The notes below the pieces were generated by a model, which had not been told where the DNA came from, ran no database searches, and saw only the letters and a program-made list of their open reading frames with translations. From positions 19,556 through 83,555 of the forward strand of contig NZ_JAHGVE010000021.1 of assembly GCF_018835585.1 (NCBI RefSeq): DNA of 64,000 nucleotides. The letters are read 5' to 3'. This document shows, piece after piece, positions 15,331-26,377 of this stretch. The stretch is from Pelorhabdus rhamnosifermentans. GTDB lineage: Bacteria > Bacillota > Negativicutes > UMGS1260. How positions within the stretch are numbered: position 1 is the stretch's first letter; each line of letters starts with the position of its first letter. Made by a program: the position numbers and the translations under genes.

Positions 15331-15379
15331 TGGTGGAGACGAGGGGAATCGAACCCCTGACCTTTTGAATGCGAGTCTA
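15331..15379 (-). other. tRNA/tmRNA 3'-end fragment
   Basis: On the minus strand AGGGGTTCGATTCCCCT forms a perfect T-arm, followed by CGTCTCC and the CCA tail. The anticodon-arm side is imperfect (TTAGA/TCAAA with loop CTCGCAT) and no D-arm or 5' acceptor strand exists. It is therefore only the 3' part, from a tRNA-Ala-like or tmRNA gene. Such fragments mark integration sites of mobile elements. Confidence 0.7.
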
Positions 15380-15554
15380 ATGTTATTGCCTAGTTTACAT
15401 TTAATTATGACTTTTTATGTGCCGCCCGTCCCTTTATTATCAACTGTCCATCTAGCTTTACATTATTTTACTTATTAGATATTTTAGCAGTTTTAAGCAG
15501 GTTATTGTCCCTTAAAACACGCCGTAAGGGACATTTATAAGGGACAAACAAAAA

Positions 15555-15598
15555 AAGTTCCTATCCCGGCCGCAAGAAAAGACCAGGATAAGGACTAA
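15555..15598 (-). terminator. Terminator of DNA methylase gene
   Basis: Minus-strand AGTCCTTATCCTGG pairs with CCGGGATAGGAACT (few mismatches) and is followed by seven T. Confidence 0.75.
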
Positions 15599-15601
15599 TT
15601 T

Positions 15602-16324
15602 TTATGCACTTAAACGTGTTTCTGCAACTGCAGCATATTCTTTTCCTTTTTCAATTCCAATAAACTGCCTACCAGTATTCTTAGCAGCCACCAGTGTTGT
15701 CCCCGATCCGGCGAACGGATCTAAAATAATGCTGCCTTCTGGAACAATCGACACTAGCTTTTCCATGAGTGGCGTCGGCTTCCCAGTTAAATGAAACTTA
15801 TCCGATTGCTTAATTGGAAACCTGTAGCACCCTGGCCATGGTCCGCCATGCACCGCTTTAGGACAACCACCTTTTGTTCCCCAAACTATGTATTCACATT
15901 GATGCCTGAAATAGCCTTTGTGTGGCGCCCTTGAGCCTTCCGTCTTATCCCAGGCAACAATACCACGCCAAGCTAATTCCCCCATTTGCAAGGCATCTGT
16001 GGCCGTAGGCAACTGCCGCCAATCTGAAAACATAAGAAAGTATCCGCCAGGTTTTAGAATACGATGCCACTCTGAGATCCATAAAATGCACCAGTGAAGC
16101 CATGAGCGCGTATCTTTGTTATCACCGAAAAAGGTCGCACGATGAACAATTTTGTTATTTGTTTGTTCATACTTCTTTATCGGGTCCTGATTTTTTTGAG
16201 ATAATGTCATTCCTCCTGACGAATAAGGTGGGTCTGTTATAACAGCGTCAACAAAGTTGCTGGGTAGTTGCCGCAAAATTTCTAGAGAATCGCCTTGGAT
16301 AATTTTATTGAGATATTGGTTCAT
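15602..16324 (-). CDS. Prophage DNA methyltransferase (beta-class, DPPY)
   Basis: A 240-residue intact methylase with ribosome site TAGGAGG. The catalytic motif TDPPYSSGG is at residues 30-38 and the SAM-binding motif LDPFAGSGTT near residue 205, the order of beta-class N6-adenine or N4-cytosine methylases. A conserved central part (RHQCEYIVWGTKGG, FHLTGKPTPLMEKL) resembles phage-borne orphan methylases. No restriction enzyme is adjacent, so it most likely protects or marks phage DNA. Recognition site unknown. Confidence 0.88.
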   Translation of the reverse strand: MNQYLNKIIQGDSLEILRQLPSNFVDAVITDPPYSSGGMTLSQKNQDPIKKYEQTNNKIVHRATFFGDNKDTRSWLHWCILWISEWHRILKPGGYFLMFSDWRQLPTATDALQMGELAWRGIVAWDKTEGSRAPHKGYFRHQCEYIVWGTKGGCPKAVHGGPWPGCYRFPIKQSDKFHLTGKPTPLMEKLVSIVPEGSIILDPFAGSGTTLVAAKNTGRQFIGIEKGKEYAAVAETRLSA

Positions 16325-16389
16325 TGAATTCCTCCTAATATTAGTTTAAAACGCATCTTCATTATAGAACGTATGTTCGTTTTAGTCAA

Positions 16390-16435
16390 AGTAAAAAGAA
16401 GACCCCCACCCGGAATAAACCGATTGAGGGTCTTG
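16390..16435 (-). terminator. Terminator of the beta-barrel gene
   Basis: Minus strand GACCCTCAATCGG / CCGGGTGGGGGTC with G-U pairs and TTCTTTTT tail. It shares its core with the hairpin at 15017-15052. Confidence 0.65.
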
Positions 16436-16551
16436 CTAATTCACCGAGTTGTCTAAACTTGAGAGATTAATTCGTACAGTAATTTACAAACAATTTATTG
16501 CAAACATACTTTACACTCTTCCATTACAGAAATATTCGATTTTATTAACAA

Positions 16552-17238
16552 TTAAAATTTATAAGTGATTCCATAACCAATACCTTTAACTGTTATTTCA
16601 TCACCTCCACCACCATTATCAAAAGTCATTTTTTTGGCCTGAAGTCTGCGATAATCTACATTAAGCTCAAGATTAGGAGCAATCTCCTGAGATACGCCTA
16701 TTTTCCAATTAGTATAATCCGAAGCCACACCCACTGATGCATAAGCACTAGTTTTGTCAGCTATTTTAGTACTACCAACTAATCCAAATTGCATTTTCTT
16801 TTTTGTATTGCTTGAATAAGGGTACGGTATATCTACGCCACCGACATTGTCGTTTTCGAGACTAGAGGCCTTAAGCGTAACGAGGCCAGTATATACAGAC
16901 ACATTCCTGTCTAATTTGTACAATACATTAAACTCTTGGATTTTAAGTTCGCAATTCATTCTGTTAGTCTCATACGCATTACTAGTGTATACTGTATCTT
17001 TTGATTTAGCATTGTATCCATTATACTGGATAGCAAGTTTATTGCCTAAACCTGTTGTAACACCCCAATCCAAGTTAGATTTTTTGCCTAAGGAATATTC
17101 ATTGTCCTTTACATCAGAACTTCTTAAATTTAAATCAATTGCAGTTTTACCTGCGGAATAATCTGTCAGTGGACTTGCAAACCCGACTGAAGAAACTAAG
17201 GATAGTGCTGCAAGTGCTGCTAGAACTTTCTTTTTCAT
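16552..17238 (-). CDS. Outer-membrane beta-barrel (porin-like) protein
   Basis: A 228-residue exported protein. Start chosen at the ATG preceded by GGGGGAATTTAC. Signal peptide MKKKVLAALAALSLVSSVGFA is cleaved before SPLTDYS (written as MKKKVLAALAAL + SLVSSVGFA). The mature part alternates polar and hydrophobic residues (LAIQYNGYNAK, TAYASVGVASDY, LELNVDYRRLQ) and ends GYGITYKF, with the terminal aromatic recognised by BamA. This places it in the outer membrane of a diderm Firmicute. It sits inside prophage-like element B, unusual for such a gene. Confidence 0.8.
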   Translation of the reverse strand: MKKKVLAALAALSLVSSVGFASPLTDYSAGKTAIDLNLRSSDVKDNEYSLGKKSNLDWGVTTGLGNKLAIQYNGYNAKSKDTVYTSNAYETNRMNCELKIQEFNVLYKLDRNVSVYTGLVTLKASSLENDNVGGVDIPYPYSSNTKKKMQFGLVGSTKIADKTSAYASVGVASDYTNWKIGVSQEIAPNLELNVDYRRLQAKKMTFDNGGGGDEITVKGIGYGITYKF

Positions 17239-17378
17239 GTAAATTCCCCCATTTTTGCGTATTGTAAGCATTCTTCGATAAAAAGGGAAACGTTTCCTAC
17301 CATAATCTAAAAATGCCTACTTAAGACCTAATATGTTTTAGTCAAAGCATCAAAGGCGCTTCTTTCAAAATTAAAAAA

Positions 17379-17416
17379 ATGCCGTCCAGCAGCACTAAGC
17401 TACCAGGCGGTATTAA
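17379..17416 (-). terminator. Terminator of the Fn3 structural gene
   Basis: Minus-strand stem ATACCGCC..TAGC / GCTG..GGACGGCAT followed by seven T. Confidence 0.7.
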
Positions 17417-17420
17417 AATT

Positions 17421-18542
17421 TTATCTTGTAAGCGGCATAACTTCAAAGCTGATAATTTTATCGAAGGACAGATACTCTGTACTTCCATCCACCCCATCGG
17501 TAAACTCATAGTGTGTAGTGCCTGTACTGCAAGGTGCAACAGTCCGATTATGCCAGTTCACAAAATCATTGGTCGAAGAAACTTTATACTCTCGTTCACT
17601 GGAATCGCTCATAATGATTTTTAAAACTACTTGTCCATCAATTGTCGTCGTTTTAAAGCTAATAATTTTGTCAAAAACCAGATATTCTGTACTACTTTGC
17701 TTACCAACCGTTTTATCAAAAGAATAGTAGCTGGTTCCAGTACCAATAGCACGGTTAAACCATGCAAGAAAGCTATTAAACTCAGTCGTATTTACTTCGT
17801 ATTCCCGCTCACTGGAATCGTTCATTGTAATTCTAAGCAGATTTTCACCTTCCGGTGTTGCTGACGCTTCATTGGAATTACAGCTTTCACTATCAGCACT
17901 TACGGCAGTTACCACATAATAGTATGTAGTGCCGTTTGTTACCGTTGTATCTAAATAGCTATTAGTTGATACGTTTGCACCTACGGTCGTATACGGGCCG
18001 CCTGCTGTAGTAGAACGTTTGACGTTGTAACCAGTTGCACCAGTTACTGCTGTCCATGAGAGAGCTACTTGGGAATCTCCTGCGATTGCAATTAGGTTAC
18101 TAGGATCATCTAGAATCGGCAATAATTCCCCCGTATCGTCAATATCAATTGCATCAATACAAAAATCACCACTAGATTGAACTTTTGAAGTGAATTCTAC
18201 CATATGAATAGTATTATCTAACCCTAACTTTTCAAACACAATTGTTTGACACTGTGGTTTCCCATTCTCGGAAAAGTCGTAAGCTGTCCCATCAATTATT
18301 GCTTGCAAACTTGAGCAGCGATTCGTATGTCTCTGATCGATTAATCTTATTTTGCTCCCCATAAATCTCAATTTTATGGATTTTCCGTTAGGAGCGTCAA
18401 CGACATGATCATCGCCATTCCAAAAGTTATTCAAACTTGTCATTCTTCCCCAACTACCAATGTAGCATATATTAGTATCTGTATCGTTATATCTTTTCCA
18501 CCCGGCCTCCGGCGCCGTTAATTGATCTCCTACTGTTGCCAT
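17421..18542 (-). CDS. Fn3-containing phage structural/adhesion protein
   Basis: A 373-residue protein started at the ATG preceded by GGAGGTAATAAA. An N-terminal domain (residues 1-135: TAPEAGWKRYNDTD, KLRFMGSKIRLIDQRH) resembles carbohydrate-binding modules of phage tail appendages. A fibronectin type III domain follows (about 140-230: VALSWTAVTGATGYNVKRS, TTYYYVVTAVS). Two related C-terminal repeats of about 60 residues, each with SDSSEREY and STEYLxFDKIISF, complete it. No signal peptide. Likely a tail-tip or host-binding protein. Its 3' end is duplicated at 5925-6013. Confidence 0.7.
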   Translation of the reverse strand: MATVGDQLTAPEAGWKRYNDTDTNICYIGSWGRMTSLNNFWNGDDHVVDAPNGKSIKLRFMGSKIRLIDQRHTNRCSSLQAIIDGTAYDFSENGKPQCQTIVFEKLGLDNTIHMVEFTSKVQSSGDFCIDAIDIDDTGELLPILDDPSNLIAIAGDSQVALSWTAVTGATGYNVKRSTTAGGPYTTVGANVSTNSYLDTTVTNGTTYYYVVTAVSADSESCNSNEASATPEGENLLRITMNDSSEREYEVNTTEFNSFLAWFNRAIGTGTSYYSFDKTVGKQSSTEYLVFDKIISFKTTTIDGQVVLKIIMSDSSEREYKVSSTNDFVNWHNRTVAPCSTGTTHYEFTDGVDGSTEYLSFDKIISFEVMPLTR

Positions 18543-18615
18543 TTTATTACCTCCAAATTTTTTTGAAATCGACATAACCAAGGATCTCTTATTTTAGTTG
18601 TGTGTATCCTGTATA

Positions 18616-18985
18616 TCAGCTTTCACATATATACATTCTTTCAAGCTGATTTTTTAAACGAGCTAGACCACATTTTTTTAAATTAAATACAGCCTGCGGT
18701 GTAACCCCCAATTCGTGGGCATATTCCGTCAGGCTGTATCCTAAAATTATTGTTTTATTATCGCTTGCCGCTGCTTAATTGACAACTCTCTCAATACCTT
18801 ACAAAGTCTCTGCCGTAATAGCTTTATTTCAACTACTTCGGCTACATCGATATGATCCGTTTGTGATTCAAAACAACTTTCAATATTTTCATGATTAACA
18901 TATCACTGTTTCTTTTTAATCATATTCCATACAGCTGTATTTAACACGACTTTCAACGTATCCAGAACATACTATAACCCCAATA
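18616..18985 (-). pseudogene. Sigma-70-like (ECF-type) regulator remnant
   Basis: Minus-strand pieces read LKVVLNTAVWNMIKKKQ, an in-frame TGA, then DHIDVAEVVEIKLLRQRL, KVLRELSIKQRQAIIK, a frameshift, and GYSLTEYAHELGVTPQAVFN followed by LKKCGLARLKNQLERM. The end is a sigma region 4 helix-turn-helix (ELS..QR..I...GYS..E.A..LGVT..AV). Phage and clostridial elements carry such ECF/TcdR-like factors. At least one stop and one frameshift disable it. Confidence 0.7.
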
Positions 18986-18994
18986 ACAATATTC

Positions 18995-19428
18995 TAAAAT
19001 ATGAATTGCAGCCTCCTAAAACGAAAGCGTCAAGAAGAATAATAAACGTAACCGAAAAGACAATTAAAGAATCGGAAATACATCGTTCTAAACAAAACAA
19101 ATTTAAAATGTTGAATCGAGATAGATGGCATAATAAAGATTTTGTTTTTTTGTTGAACGTTATCCTGGTTATCCGATTTATGTAAAACTTATTGAGATAA
19201 GAATGGCAAGATTATTAAAAATAGCGGAACTTGATAATTCTCTTACACCTCATAGTTTGCGACACACACACTTCTCTATTAGCAGAAGCCGGTGTTGGTC
19301 TGGAAGAAATAATGGAACGGCTAGGACATTCTTACGATGATACTACAAGAAAGGTTTATCTGCACGTTACAAAAGATATGAAAAAAGAGGCCGCCCAAAA
19401 GTTCGGTGAACTTATGGACAACCTCTAA
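18995..19428 (+). pseudogene. Tyrosine integrase remnant (element B)
   Basis: Fragments of one recombinase: PPKTKASRRIINVTEKTIKE in one frame, then MARLLKIAELDNSLTPHSLR and, after a frameshift in the CACACACA run near 19262, LLAEAGVGLEEIMERLGHS and TTRKVYLHVTKDMKKEAAQK. It is closely related to the remnant at 12469-12768 and ends 68 bp before the att repeat at 19497. Confidence 0.85.
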
Positions 19429-19496
19429 TTTTTTTTGCTTATTTCGGTAACAAAATGGTAACATTACGGTCTTTCATGGCTAAAAACCGTGTAGTT

Positions 19497-21169
<1,673 letters not shown>

Positions 21170-21199
21170 TTATGTAACCTCCCTTAATTTCGTATGATA

Positions 21200-21484
21200 T
21201 TAGCCTACAATTGCCAGGATATCTCTTTCACTCAATACAAGATAATCTTTGTCATTCACTTTTACTTCAGTTCCAGCATATTTCGAGAACAGAACTTTAT
21301 CGCCAACTTTTACTTCAAGGGCTACTCTTTGACCATTCTCCATTACTTTACCAGCACCTACAGCAACGATTTCGCCTTCCTGTGGTTTCTCCTTAACAGT
21401 ATCCGGAAGAACGATTCCGCTCTTGGTTTTTTGCTCCGCTTCTAAAGCTTTAATTACGACTCTGTCGCCTAATGGCTTAATCAT
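21200..21484 (-). CDS. groS: Co-chaperonin GroES
   Basis: A 94-residue lid of the GroEL chamber. Start at the ATG preceded by GGGAGG; the open frame upstream crosses the CIRCE element and is not coding. [15 protein letters not shown], the mobile loop [11 protein letters not shown] and the C-terminal [14 protein letters not shown] are standard. First gene of the groES-groEL operon. Confidence 0.97.
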   Translation of the reverse strand: MIKPLGDRVVIKALEAEQKTKSGIVLPDTVKEKPQEGEIVAVGAGKVMENGQRVALEVKVGDKVLFSKYAGTEVKVNDKDYLVLSERDILAIVG

Positions 21485-21524
21485 GGAAAAATTACCTCCC
21501 TTAATGAATGTTGTATCTTTTTTG

Positions 21525-21551
21525 TTAGCACTCACTTTAGAGGAGTGCTAA
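21525..21551. promoter_or_regulatory. CIRCE operator (HrcA site)
   Basis: TTAGCACTC, nine bases, GAGTGCTAA: a perfect CIRCE between the groES promoter and start codon. On the minus strand TTGATT and TATCAT at 17-bp spacing just upstream (about 21563-21591) make a plausible SigA promoter. Confidence 0.95.
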
Positions 21552-21672
21552 TTACATAGATTATGATATATAATTTTGGAACAAAAATCAAGTCTTTTCC
21601 ATAAAAAAACGAATTAAATTTAAAAAATAAACGGCTACCCAACTAAAAAACCGTTAGGCAACCGTTCTATCG

Positions 21673-22248
21673 TCATTTTTTTGCTGAATTTACAATGGCT
21701 TCTGCCACTTCCCGAATCGACTTCCGCTTCGCCATACTATATTGCTGAATTCGCCGATAAGCTTCCCCTTCGCTTAATTGATACGCATCCATCAAAATGC
21801 CTTTAGCCCGATCCAAAAGTTTACGCATTTCTAACGAGTTTTTTACATCTTCCAATTCATGTTCTAAATCGCTAATTTCTTTAAATCGCGACAAAGCAAT
21901 TTCCATGGCTGGAAATAAATTTGCCTCTTTAATTGGTTTCACAAGGTAAGCTAAAACACCTGATTCTTTGGCTTTCTCAACAATTTCCTTCTGACTAAAG
22001 GCCGTAAGAAGCAGTACAGGTGCTAATTTTTCATTCGCAATAATTCGGGCCGCCGCAATCCCGTCCATCTTAGGCATTTTAATATCCATAATCACCAAAT
22101 CAGGGCGAGTTTTACGCACCAGTTCAACGGCGTGGAGTCCATCTGACGCCTCACCGACTACATCATGACCGGCTTCTTCTAATAGTTCCTTTAAATCCAT
22201 ACGAATAATGGATTCATTATCTGCGATAACGATTTTTAACAGTTCCAT
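21673..22248 (-). CDS. ANTAR-domain response regulator
   Basis: A 191-residue regulator: receiver domain with phospho-acceptor Asp55 (LVIMDIKMPKMDG) and Lys in YLVKPIKE, a short coiled linker, then an ANTAR RNA-binding domain (RAKGILMDAYQLSEGEAYRR, the conserved Ala/Tyr pattern). ANTAR proteins act by antitermination on dual-hairpin RNAs. The kinase gene lies 3 bp upstream, so the pair forms a two-component system like EutW-EutV or PdtaS-PdtaR. No dual-hairpin target was identified in the window. Confidence 0.92.
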   Translation of the reverse strand: MELLKIVIADNESIIRMDLKELLEEAGHDVVGEASDGLHAVELVRKTRPDLVIMDIKMPKMDGIAAARIIANEKLAPVLLLTAFSQKEIVEKAKESGVLAYLVKPIKEANLFPAMEIALSRFKEISDLEHELEDVKNSLEMRKLLDRAKGILMDAYQLSEGEAYRRIQQYSMAKRKSIREVAEAIVNSAKK

Positions 22249-22251
22249 TTC

Positions 22252-23676
22252 TCAGCCTCCTTCTCCCTCTGTCATATGAGGTATCGTAATAATCGCCCGT
22301 GTTCCACCATCCGATTTTAATTCAAATTTTCCTGACAAATCCGATTCAATGAGTGTCGTAATAATTTGAATGCCAAGACTTTTTAAACTATGCGCATCAA
22401 AGCCCGGTGGTAAGCCAATGCCATTATCAAATATTTCTATTTGATAACAATCAGATAAAGATCGAATATCAATACCAATAATGCCCTCTCGCCTGCCAAC
22501 AAAACCATGCTCAATAGAATTTTGAATAAGTTCATTAATAGCCAAAGCTAAACTTGTTGCGCAATCAGAAGGAAGGATAACTGTTTCACCGTTAAATACC
22601 GTTTGAATATTAAAATCTGGTTCCATCATATTTTGAATAACCGAATCTAAGATGTTTTTGGCTACTTCAGCCACATTGATTGTTTCCACATCCTGTTGTG
22701 ATAAAAACTCATGAATGACAGAAATACTTAAAATACGATTAATACATTCTTTCAGAGAAGCCTTTACATCGGCTGAAGAAGATCGCCTAGCCTGCAAACT
22801 CAATAGACTGGCAATAGTTTGCAGATTATTTTTGACGCGATGATGAATTTCCTGAATAACAGCCGACTTAATGAGCAATTCTTTTTCCTTTTTCTTAATC
22901 TCCGTAACATCACTGACAATAAACAAGGTACGAATCACTTTTTCATCGACAACAACTGGAATGGCACGTTGATTAAAAACAAAGTCGCCTGTTTCAATCT
23001 CCAGTTCCTGAGCCACTCCGTGAGCAATCGCCTTTTGTACCACTTTCATATGACTGCGCCTGTCTGACACACGCCGTCCCACGACACGCCCCACGCCAAG
23101 AACCTTGTAGATACTTGCAGCAACAGCATTGGAAAAAACGACATGACCACTTTCCCCTACAATAATAATACCATCCCGCGCATTGAGCCGTCTAAAAATA
23201 TTTTCCATTTTAGCGCGACTCGTAGACAATAACAAAAAGGCCATTTCAACCAAAACAGGGTGGGCCCCAGCACGAGCCTCTTCATGACTGGCCTCAAAAC
23301 TGACCACAGCAATCACGGTACCCGCTTTATCGCGAATCGCATGAGTCTCCATTTCGAGCACATCCATACCGATTTCCCATTCTCTTTGACCCGAAATATG
23401 TTCGCCACACGTCATTGTACGCCAGACAAGTGGCTCTTCCGTCGCCCTAACCGTTGTTCCTAAAAGGTGGGGGCGATACTCAATAAAGCTTGTATTAGGC
23501 CTCACCTGAGCAACAATCGCCAAAAAATGCTTGGACTTTGTCTTAGTATACACAGTGATTTGGGCATGCGACAAATCAGCAGCGATGCCAAGCAAAACAG
23601 CCAGCTGTTCGAGCTGTTCAATTTGTTCCGTACTGAGTCCAGTAACTTTACGACAAATATCACCGATAACGCCCAT
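22252..23676 (-). CDS. Sensor histidine kinase (HisKA_2/HWE-like)
   Basis: A 474-residue cytosolic kinase without membrane segments; ATG follows AAGGGAGG. Residues 1-165 form a GAF-like sensor domain (PdtaS/H_kinase_N type), about 165-265 a PAS-like domain, then HisKA_2 with phospho-His in EIHHRVKNNLQTIASLL and an ATPase domain (NELIQNSIEHG, DNGIGLPPG). This class pairs with ANTAR regulators. It is translated just ahead of the regulator gene. Signal unknown. Confidence 0.92.
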   Translation of the reverse strand: MGVIGDICRKVTGLSTEQIEQLEQLAVLLGIAADLSHAQITVYTKTKSKHFLAIVAQVRPNTSFIEYRPHLLGTTVRATEEPLVWRTMTCGEHISGQREWEIGMDVLEMETHAIRDKAGTVIAVVSFEASHEEARAGAHPVLVEMAFLLLSTSRAKMENIFRRLNARDGIIIVGESGHVVFSNAVAASIYKVLGVGRVVGRRVSDRRSHMKVVQKAIAHGVAQELEIETGDFVFNQRAIPVVVDEKVIRTLFIVSDVTEIKKKEKELLIKSAVIQEIHHRVKNNLQTIASLLSLQARRSSSADVKASLKECINRILSISVIHEFLSQQDVETINVAEVAKNILDSVIQNMMEPDFNIQTVFNGETVILPSDCATSLALAINELIQNSIEHGFVGRREGIIGIDIRSLSDCYQIEIFDNGIGLPPGFDAHSLKSLGIQIITTLIESDLSGKFELKSDGGTRAIITIPHMTEGEGG

Positions 23677-23742
23677 AGGTTGCCTCCCTTGTGCTATATA
23701 AATACTCTATGATTCAACACAAGAAGAAAATATCCTTGTAAA

Positions 23743-24810
23743 TTAGTAAAGATTATTGTTTTTTTCATTAAAAGATTGGCCAAGACGCATCGTCGGGCGA
23801 GCATTTAATGATAAAGAAGAGATTTTACCAGCTAAAAACTGATAATGAGCCCGACAGGCCACCATAGCAGCATTATCCGTACAAAGCACCGTTTGCGGAT
23901 AATAGAACTGAATATTCTGGATAGCAAGTGCATTAGCCAGATGGCTACGAAGTGATGAATTCGCTGCCACACCACCAGCCAAAACGACCTTTTTAAGATC
24001 GTACTCCTGTGCTGCTTGCAACGTTTTTTCGACTAAAACATCCACAATAGCCGCTTGAAAACTCGCTGCCACATCGGCATGAACGATGGCTTCTCCCTTT
24101 TGCCTCGCTGAATTTAAATAGTTGAGCACAGCCGATTTCAGACCACTAAAACTAAATTCATAACTGCCATGGCCTGTTAAGGCCCGTGGAAAATGGATAG
24201 CAGCCGAATCACCCTCGGCTGCAAGCCGATCAATATGGGGACCGCCGGGATAAGGCAACCCCATGACGCGTGCTATCTTATCAAAAGCCTCCCCTGCTGC
24301 ATCATCGCGTGTTTGACCAATCAACAAAAACTCATTATAAGAGGCTACCTTCACTAGCGAGGTGTGCCCGCCTGACACAACAAGCGCCAGAAACGGCGGT
24401 TCTAAATCAGGATGCGTAAGGAGATTGGCAAAAATATGGCCTTCCAGATGATGAACACCGACAAGGGGCAGCCTTTTCGCAAAAGCCAAAGCTTTGGCTG
24501 CCGCCACACCGACAAGGAGAGCCCCTACCAAACCAGGTCCATAGGTAACGCCAATAGCGGATATTTCATCTAGTGTCACCTGAGCTTCTCTTAGTGCCTG
24601 ATCAATCACAGGAACGACCTGTTCAATATGTTTGCGGGATGCAATTTCAGGTACAACACCGCCAAATTTTTGGTGAACAGGAACCTGTGAGGAAATGACG
24701 TTCGAAAGGATGGTCCGACCGTCTCGAACGACGGCAGCCGAGGTTTCATCACAGCTTGTTTCAAGACCAAGAACCAAAGTCGAATGTATGTTGTTATCCA
24801 AATTTATCAA
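23743..24810 (-). CDS. tsaD: tRNA threonylcarbamoyltransferase TsaD
   Basis: Catalytic subunit for N6-threonylcarbamoyl-A37 of ANN-decoding tRNAs. ASKHA fold with [15 protein letters not shown], the metal ligands in HHLEGH, and VSGGHTSLV. The frame is open to 24894, but family proteins start about ten residues before [10 protein letters not shown]. The best starts are TTG codons at 24810 or 24801, the former with GGGGG upstream. 355 residues as called. Partners TsaB and TsaE are encoded nearby at 25670-26831. Confidence 0.93.
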   Translation of the reverse strand: MINLDNNIHSTLVLGLETSCDETSAAVVRDGRTILSNVISSQVPVHQKFGGVVPEIASRKHIEQVVPVIDQALREAQVTLDEISAIGVTYGPGLVGALLVGVAAAKALAFAKRLPLVGVHHLEGHIFANLLTHPDLEPPFLALVVSGGHTSLVKVASYNEFLLIGQTRDDAAGEAFDKIARVMGLPYPGGPHIDRLAAEGDSAAIHFPRALTGHGSYEFSFSGLKSAVLNYLNSARQKGEAIVHADVAASFQAAIVDVLVEKTLQAAQEYDLKKVVLAGGVAANSSLRSHLANALAIQNIQFYYPQTVLCTDNAAMVACRAHYQFLAGKISSLSLNARPTMRLGQSFNEKNNNLY

Positions 24811-24921
24811 GAAAAATGCCCCCAGTAGTTTCCTTCTAAAATCACGTATGTTATGCACAAAAATCAGACAAATTAAGAGTGGACAGAAAAACAAGATCGT
24901 CCACGAAAGGAGGTTTTAACT

Positions 24922-25122
24922 ATGGCACGCTCACGTAAACCAGTGACTCCCGCTGCCGAAAACGCCTTAGATCAAATGAAAATGGAAATTGCTTCTGAGT
25001 TAGGTGTAGCTGAGCGCGTACGTTCTTCGGGCTGGGCTACAATGACTTCCGCCGATTGCGGTCGTGTCGGTGGCCACATGGTTCGTAAGATGATCGAGAA
25101 CTACGAACAAACTCTCCGGTAA
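24922..25122 (+). CDS. Alpha/beta-type small acid-soluble spore protein
   Basis: A 66-residue SASP with ribosome site AAAGGAGG. The GPR protease site is in KMEIASELG and the DNA-binding block includes TSADCGRVGGHMVRKMIE. These proteins coat spore DNA, forcing an A-like form that resists UV. Expected to be SigG-dependent in the forespore. Divergent from tsaD, followed by a strong terminator. The splB gene at 33868 repairs the spore photoproduct in such DNA. Confidence 0.96.
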   Translation: MARSRKPVTPAAENALDQMKMEIASELGVAERVRSSGWATMTSADCGRVGGHMVRKMIENYEQTLR

Positions 25123-25128
25123 ACACCT

Positions 25129-25152
25129 AGGGCGGTTTTTCCGCCCTTTTAT
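25129..25152 (+). terminator. SASP gene terminator
   Basis: AGGGCGG / CCGCCCT stem, T5 loop, TTTTATTTTTT tail. Confidence 0.9.
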
Positions 25153-25203
25153 TTTTTCACCACCAGCACAAAACAGGAAAGTGCTGAATATTTTATAGAG
25201 CAA

Positions 25204-25677
25204 TCACCCTTCAGCCACGAAAGTGGCTTTTTTTATATCCAACCACATAATAAGAGCATCTTCATTACTTTCGGTGTAATAACGTGGTCGAATACCTTTA
25301 GCAGTAAAACCGAATTGCCGATACATATTTTGAGCGATTTCATTGGACGCACGTACCTCAAGTGTCATCCGCTCCGCCCCTTGCTGCTGAGCATAAAGAA
25401 TAAGAGATGCCATGAGTTGTTTACCAATGCCTTGCCCGCGATATTTGGGCAGTACAGCCACATTCGTAACATGAGCTTCGTCAAAGATCATCCACATACC
25501 CGCATAGGCCACGACAGTACCCTCTGTCTGGACGACAAGATAACGGGCAAGCTTATTTGTCATAATTTCGGCCTCAAAGGCCTCACGAGACCAAGGCGCT
25601 GCAAACGAATGAGATTCAATAACAACAACATCATCAATATCTTTTGCCAGCATGTGCCTCACCTTCAGTTCATTCAT
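25204..25677 (-). CDS. rimI: Ribosomal-protein-S18-alanine N-acetyltransferase
   Basis: A 157-residue GNAT enzyme. Start chosen at the ATG overlapping the tsaB stop region (8-bp overlap), giving MNELKVRHMLAKDID. Acetyl-CoA motif VLPKYRGQGIGKQLM, and the RimI-type C-terminus with NMYRQFGF and RPRYYTESNEDALIMWL. It lies last in thiL-tsaE-tsaB-rimI, the usual order in Firmicutes. Confidence 0.93.
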   Translation of the reverse strand: MNELKVRHMLAKDIDDVVVIESHSFAAPWSREAFEAEIMTNKLARYLVVQTEGTVVAYAGMWMIFDEAHVTNVAVLPKYRGQGIGKQLMASLILYAQQQGAERMTLEVRASNEIAQNMYRQFGFTAKGIRPRYYTESNEDALIMWLDIKKATFVAEG

Positions 25678-26377
25678 GACAGCAACTCTGCCGTTGTTCC
25701 CACAGCACTTCCGCTTCAGAACGGCGAACATAAACAGGCGTAAGTGTCATAGCATCCGCCACCTGTCCCGCTTCAAAAAGTTTAAACGCCGCCTGAGCAA
25801 TACTCGCTGCCCGCGGCATAAGTAAATGAGGCTCAGCCACATGCAGCAAGGTTGTTTCTTCAGCACCTTCCATGACAAGCGAAGTCGATTCCCCTACTAA
25901 AATGACTTGTTGCCCAAGCTCCTCAAGCTCATGACGAAGTTCAGCAGCTTTCATAACATTCACAGCTTGTATTTCCTTAAGATTCCCCCGTTCAAAACGA
26001 TAAGAAGCATGATAAACATTGCCTTTTTGCGCATCAAGGACAGGGACAATCAGGCAGGAAGAACTACTAAAATTATAGGCCAAACCCATCAATGTCGGAA
26101 CACCGATTAAAGGCAATGAATTGGCATAGCTCAAGGCTTTAGCCGTAGCCATGCCAATTCTGAGTCCTGTAAATGAACCAGGACCCGTGCTTACTGCAAT
26201 GGCCTCAACATCGCTGGCTTGAAACCCGGCAAACTGGCAAAGCATGTCAATCGTAGGCATAAGCTTTTCGGAATGCGTCTTCGTCGTTTGAAGAGTGAAT
26301 TCGGCAATGAGCTTATCTTCTGTTGCAAGAGCAACTGTCGAGACAAGCGTTGCTGTATCAAGAGACAGCATTAACAA
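25670..26377 (-). CDS. tsaB: tRNA threonylcarbamoylation protein TsaB
   Basis: ASKHA-fold partner of TsaD (about 233-235 residues): MLSLDTATLVSTVAL, STGPGSFTGLRIG, then the C-terminal AEVLWEQRQ. Either the TTG at 26377 (10 nt after GAGGAG) or the ATG two codons later begins it. It overlaps tsaE by 20 bp and rimI by 8 bp, so the three are translationally coupled. Confidence 0.95.
   Translation of the reverse strand: MLMLSLDTATLVSTVALATEDKLIAEFTLQTTKTHSEKLMPTIDMLCQFAGFQASDVEAIAVSTGPGSFTGLRIGMATAKALSYANSLPLIGVPTLMGLAYNFSSSSCLIVPVLDAQKGNVYHASYRFERGNLKEIQAVNVMKAAELRHELEELGQQVILVGESTSLVMEGAEETTLLHVAEPHLLMPRAASIAQAAFKLFEAGQVADAMTLTPVYVRRSEAEVLWEQRQSCCHE

Noticed and set aside
15331..15379. A complete tRNA gene
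   Set aside because: Only the T-arm and 3' acceptor half are present; no D-arm or 5' acceptor strand.
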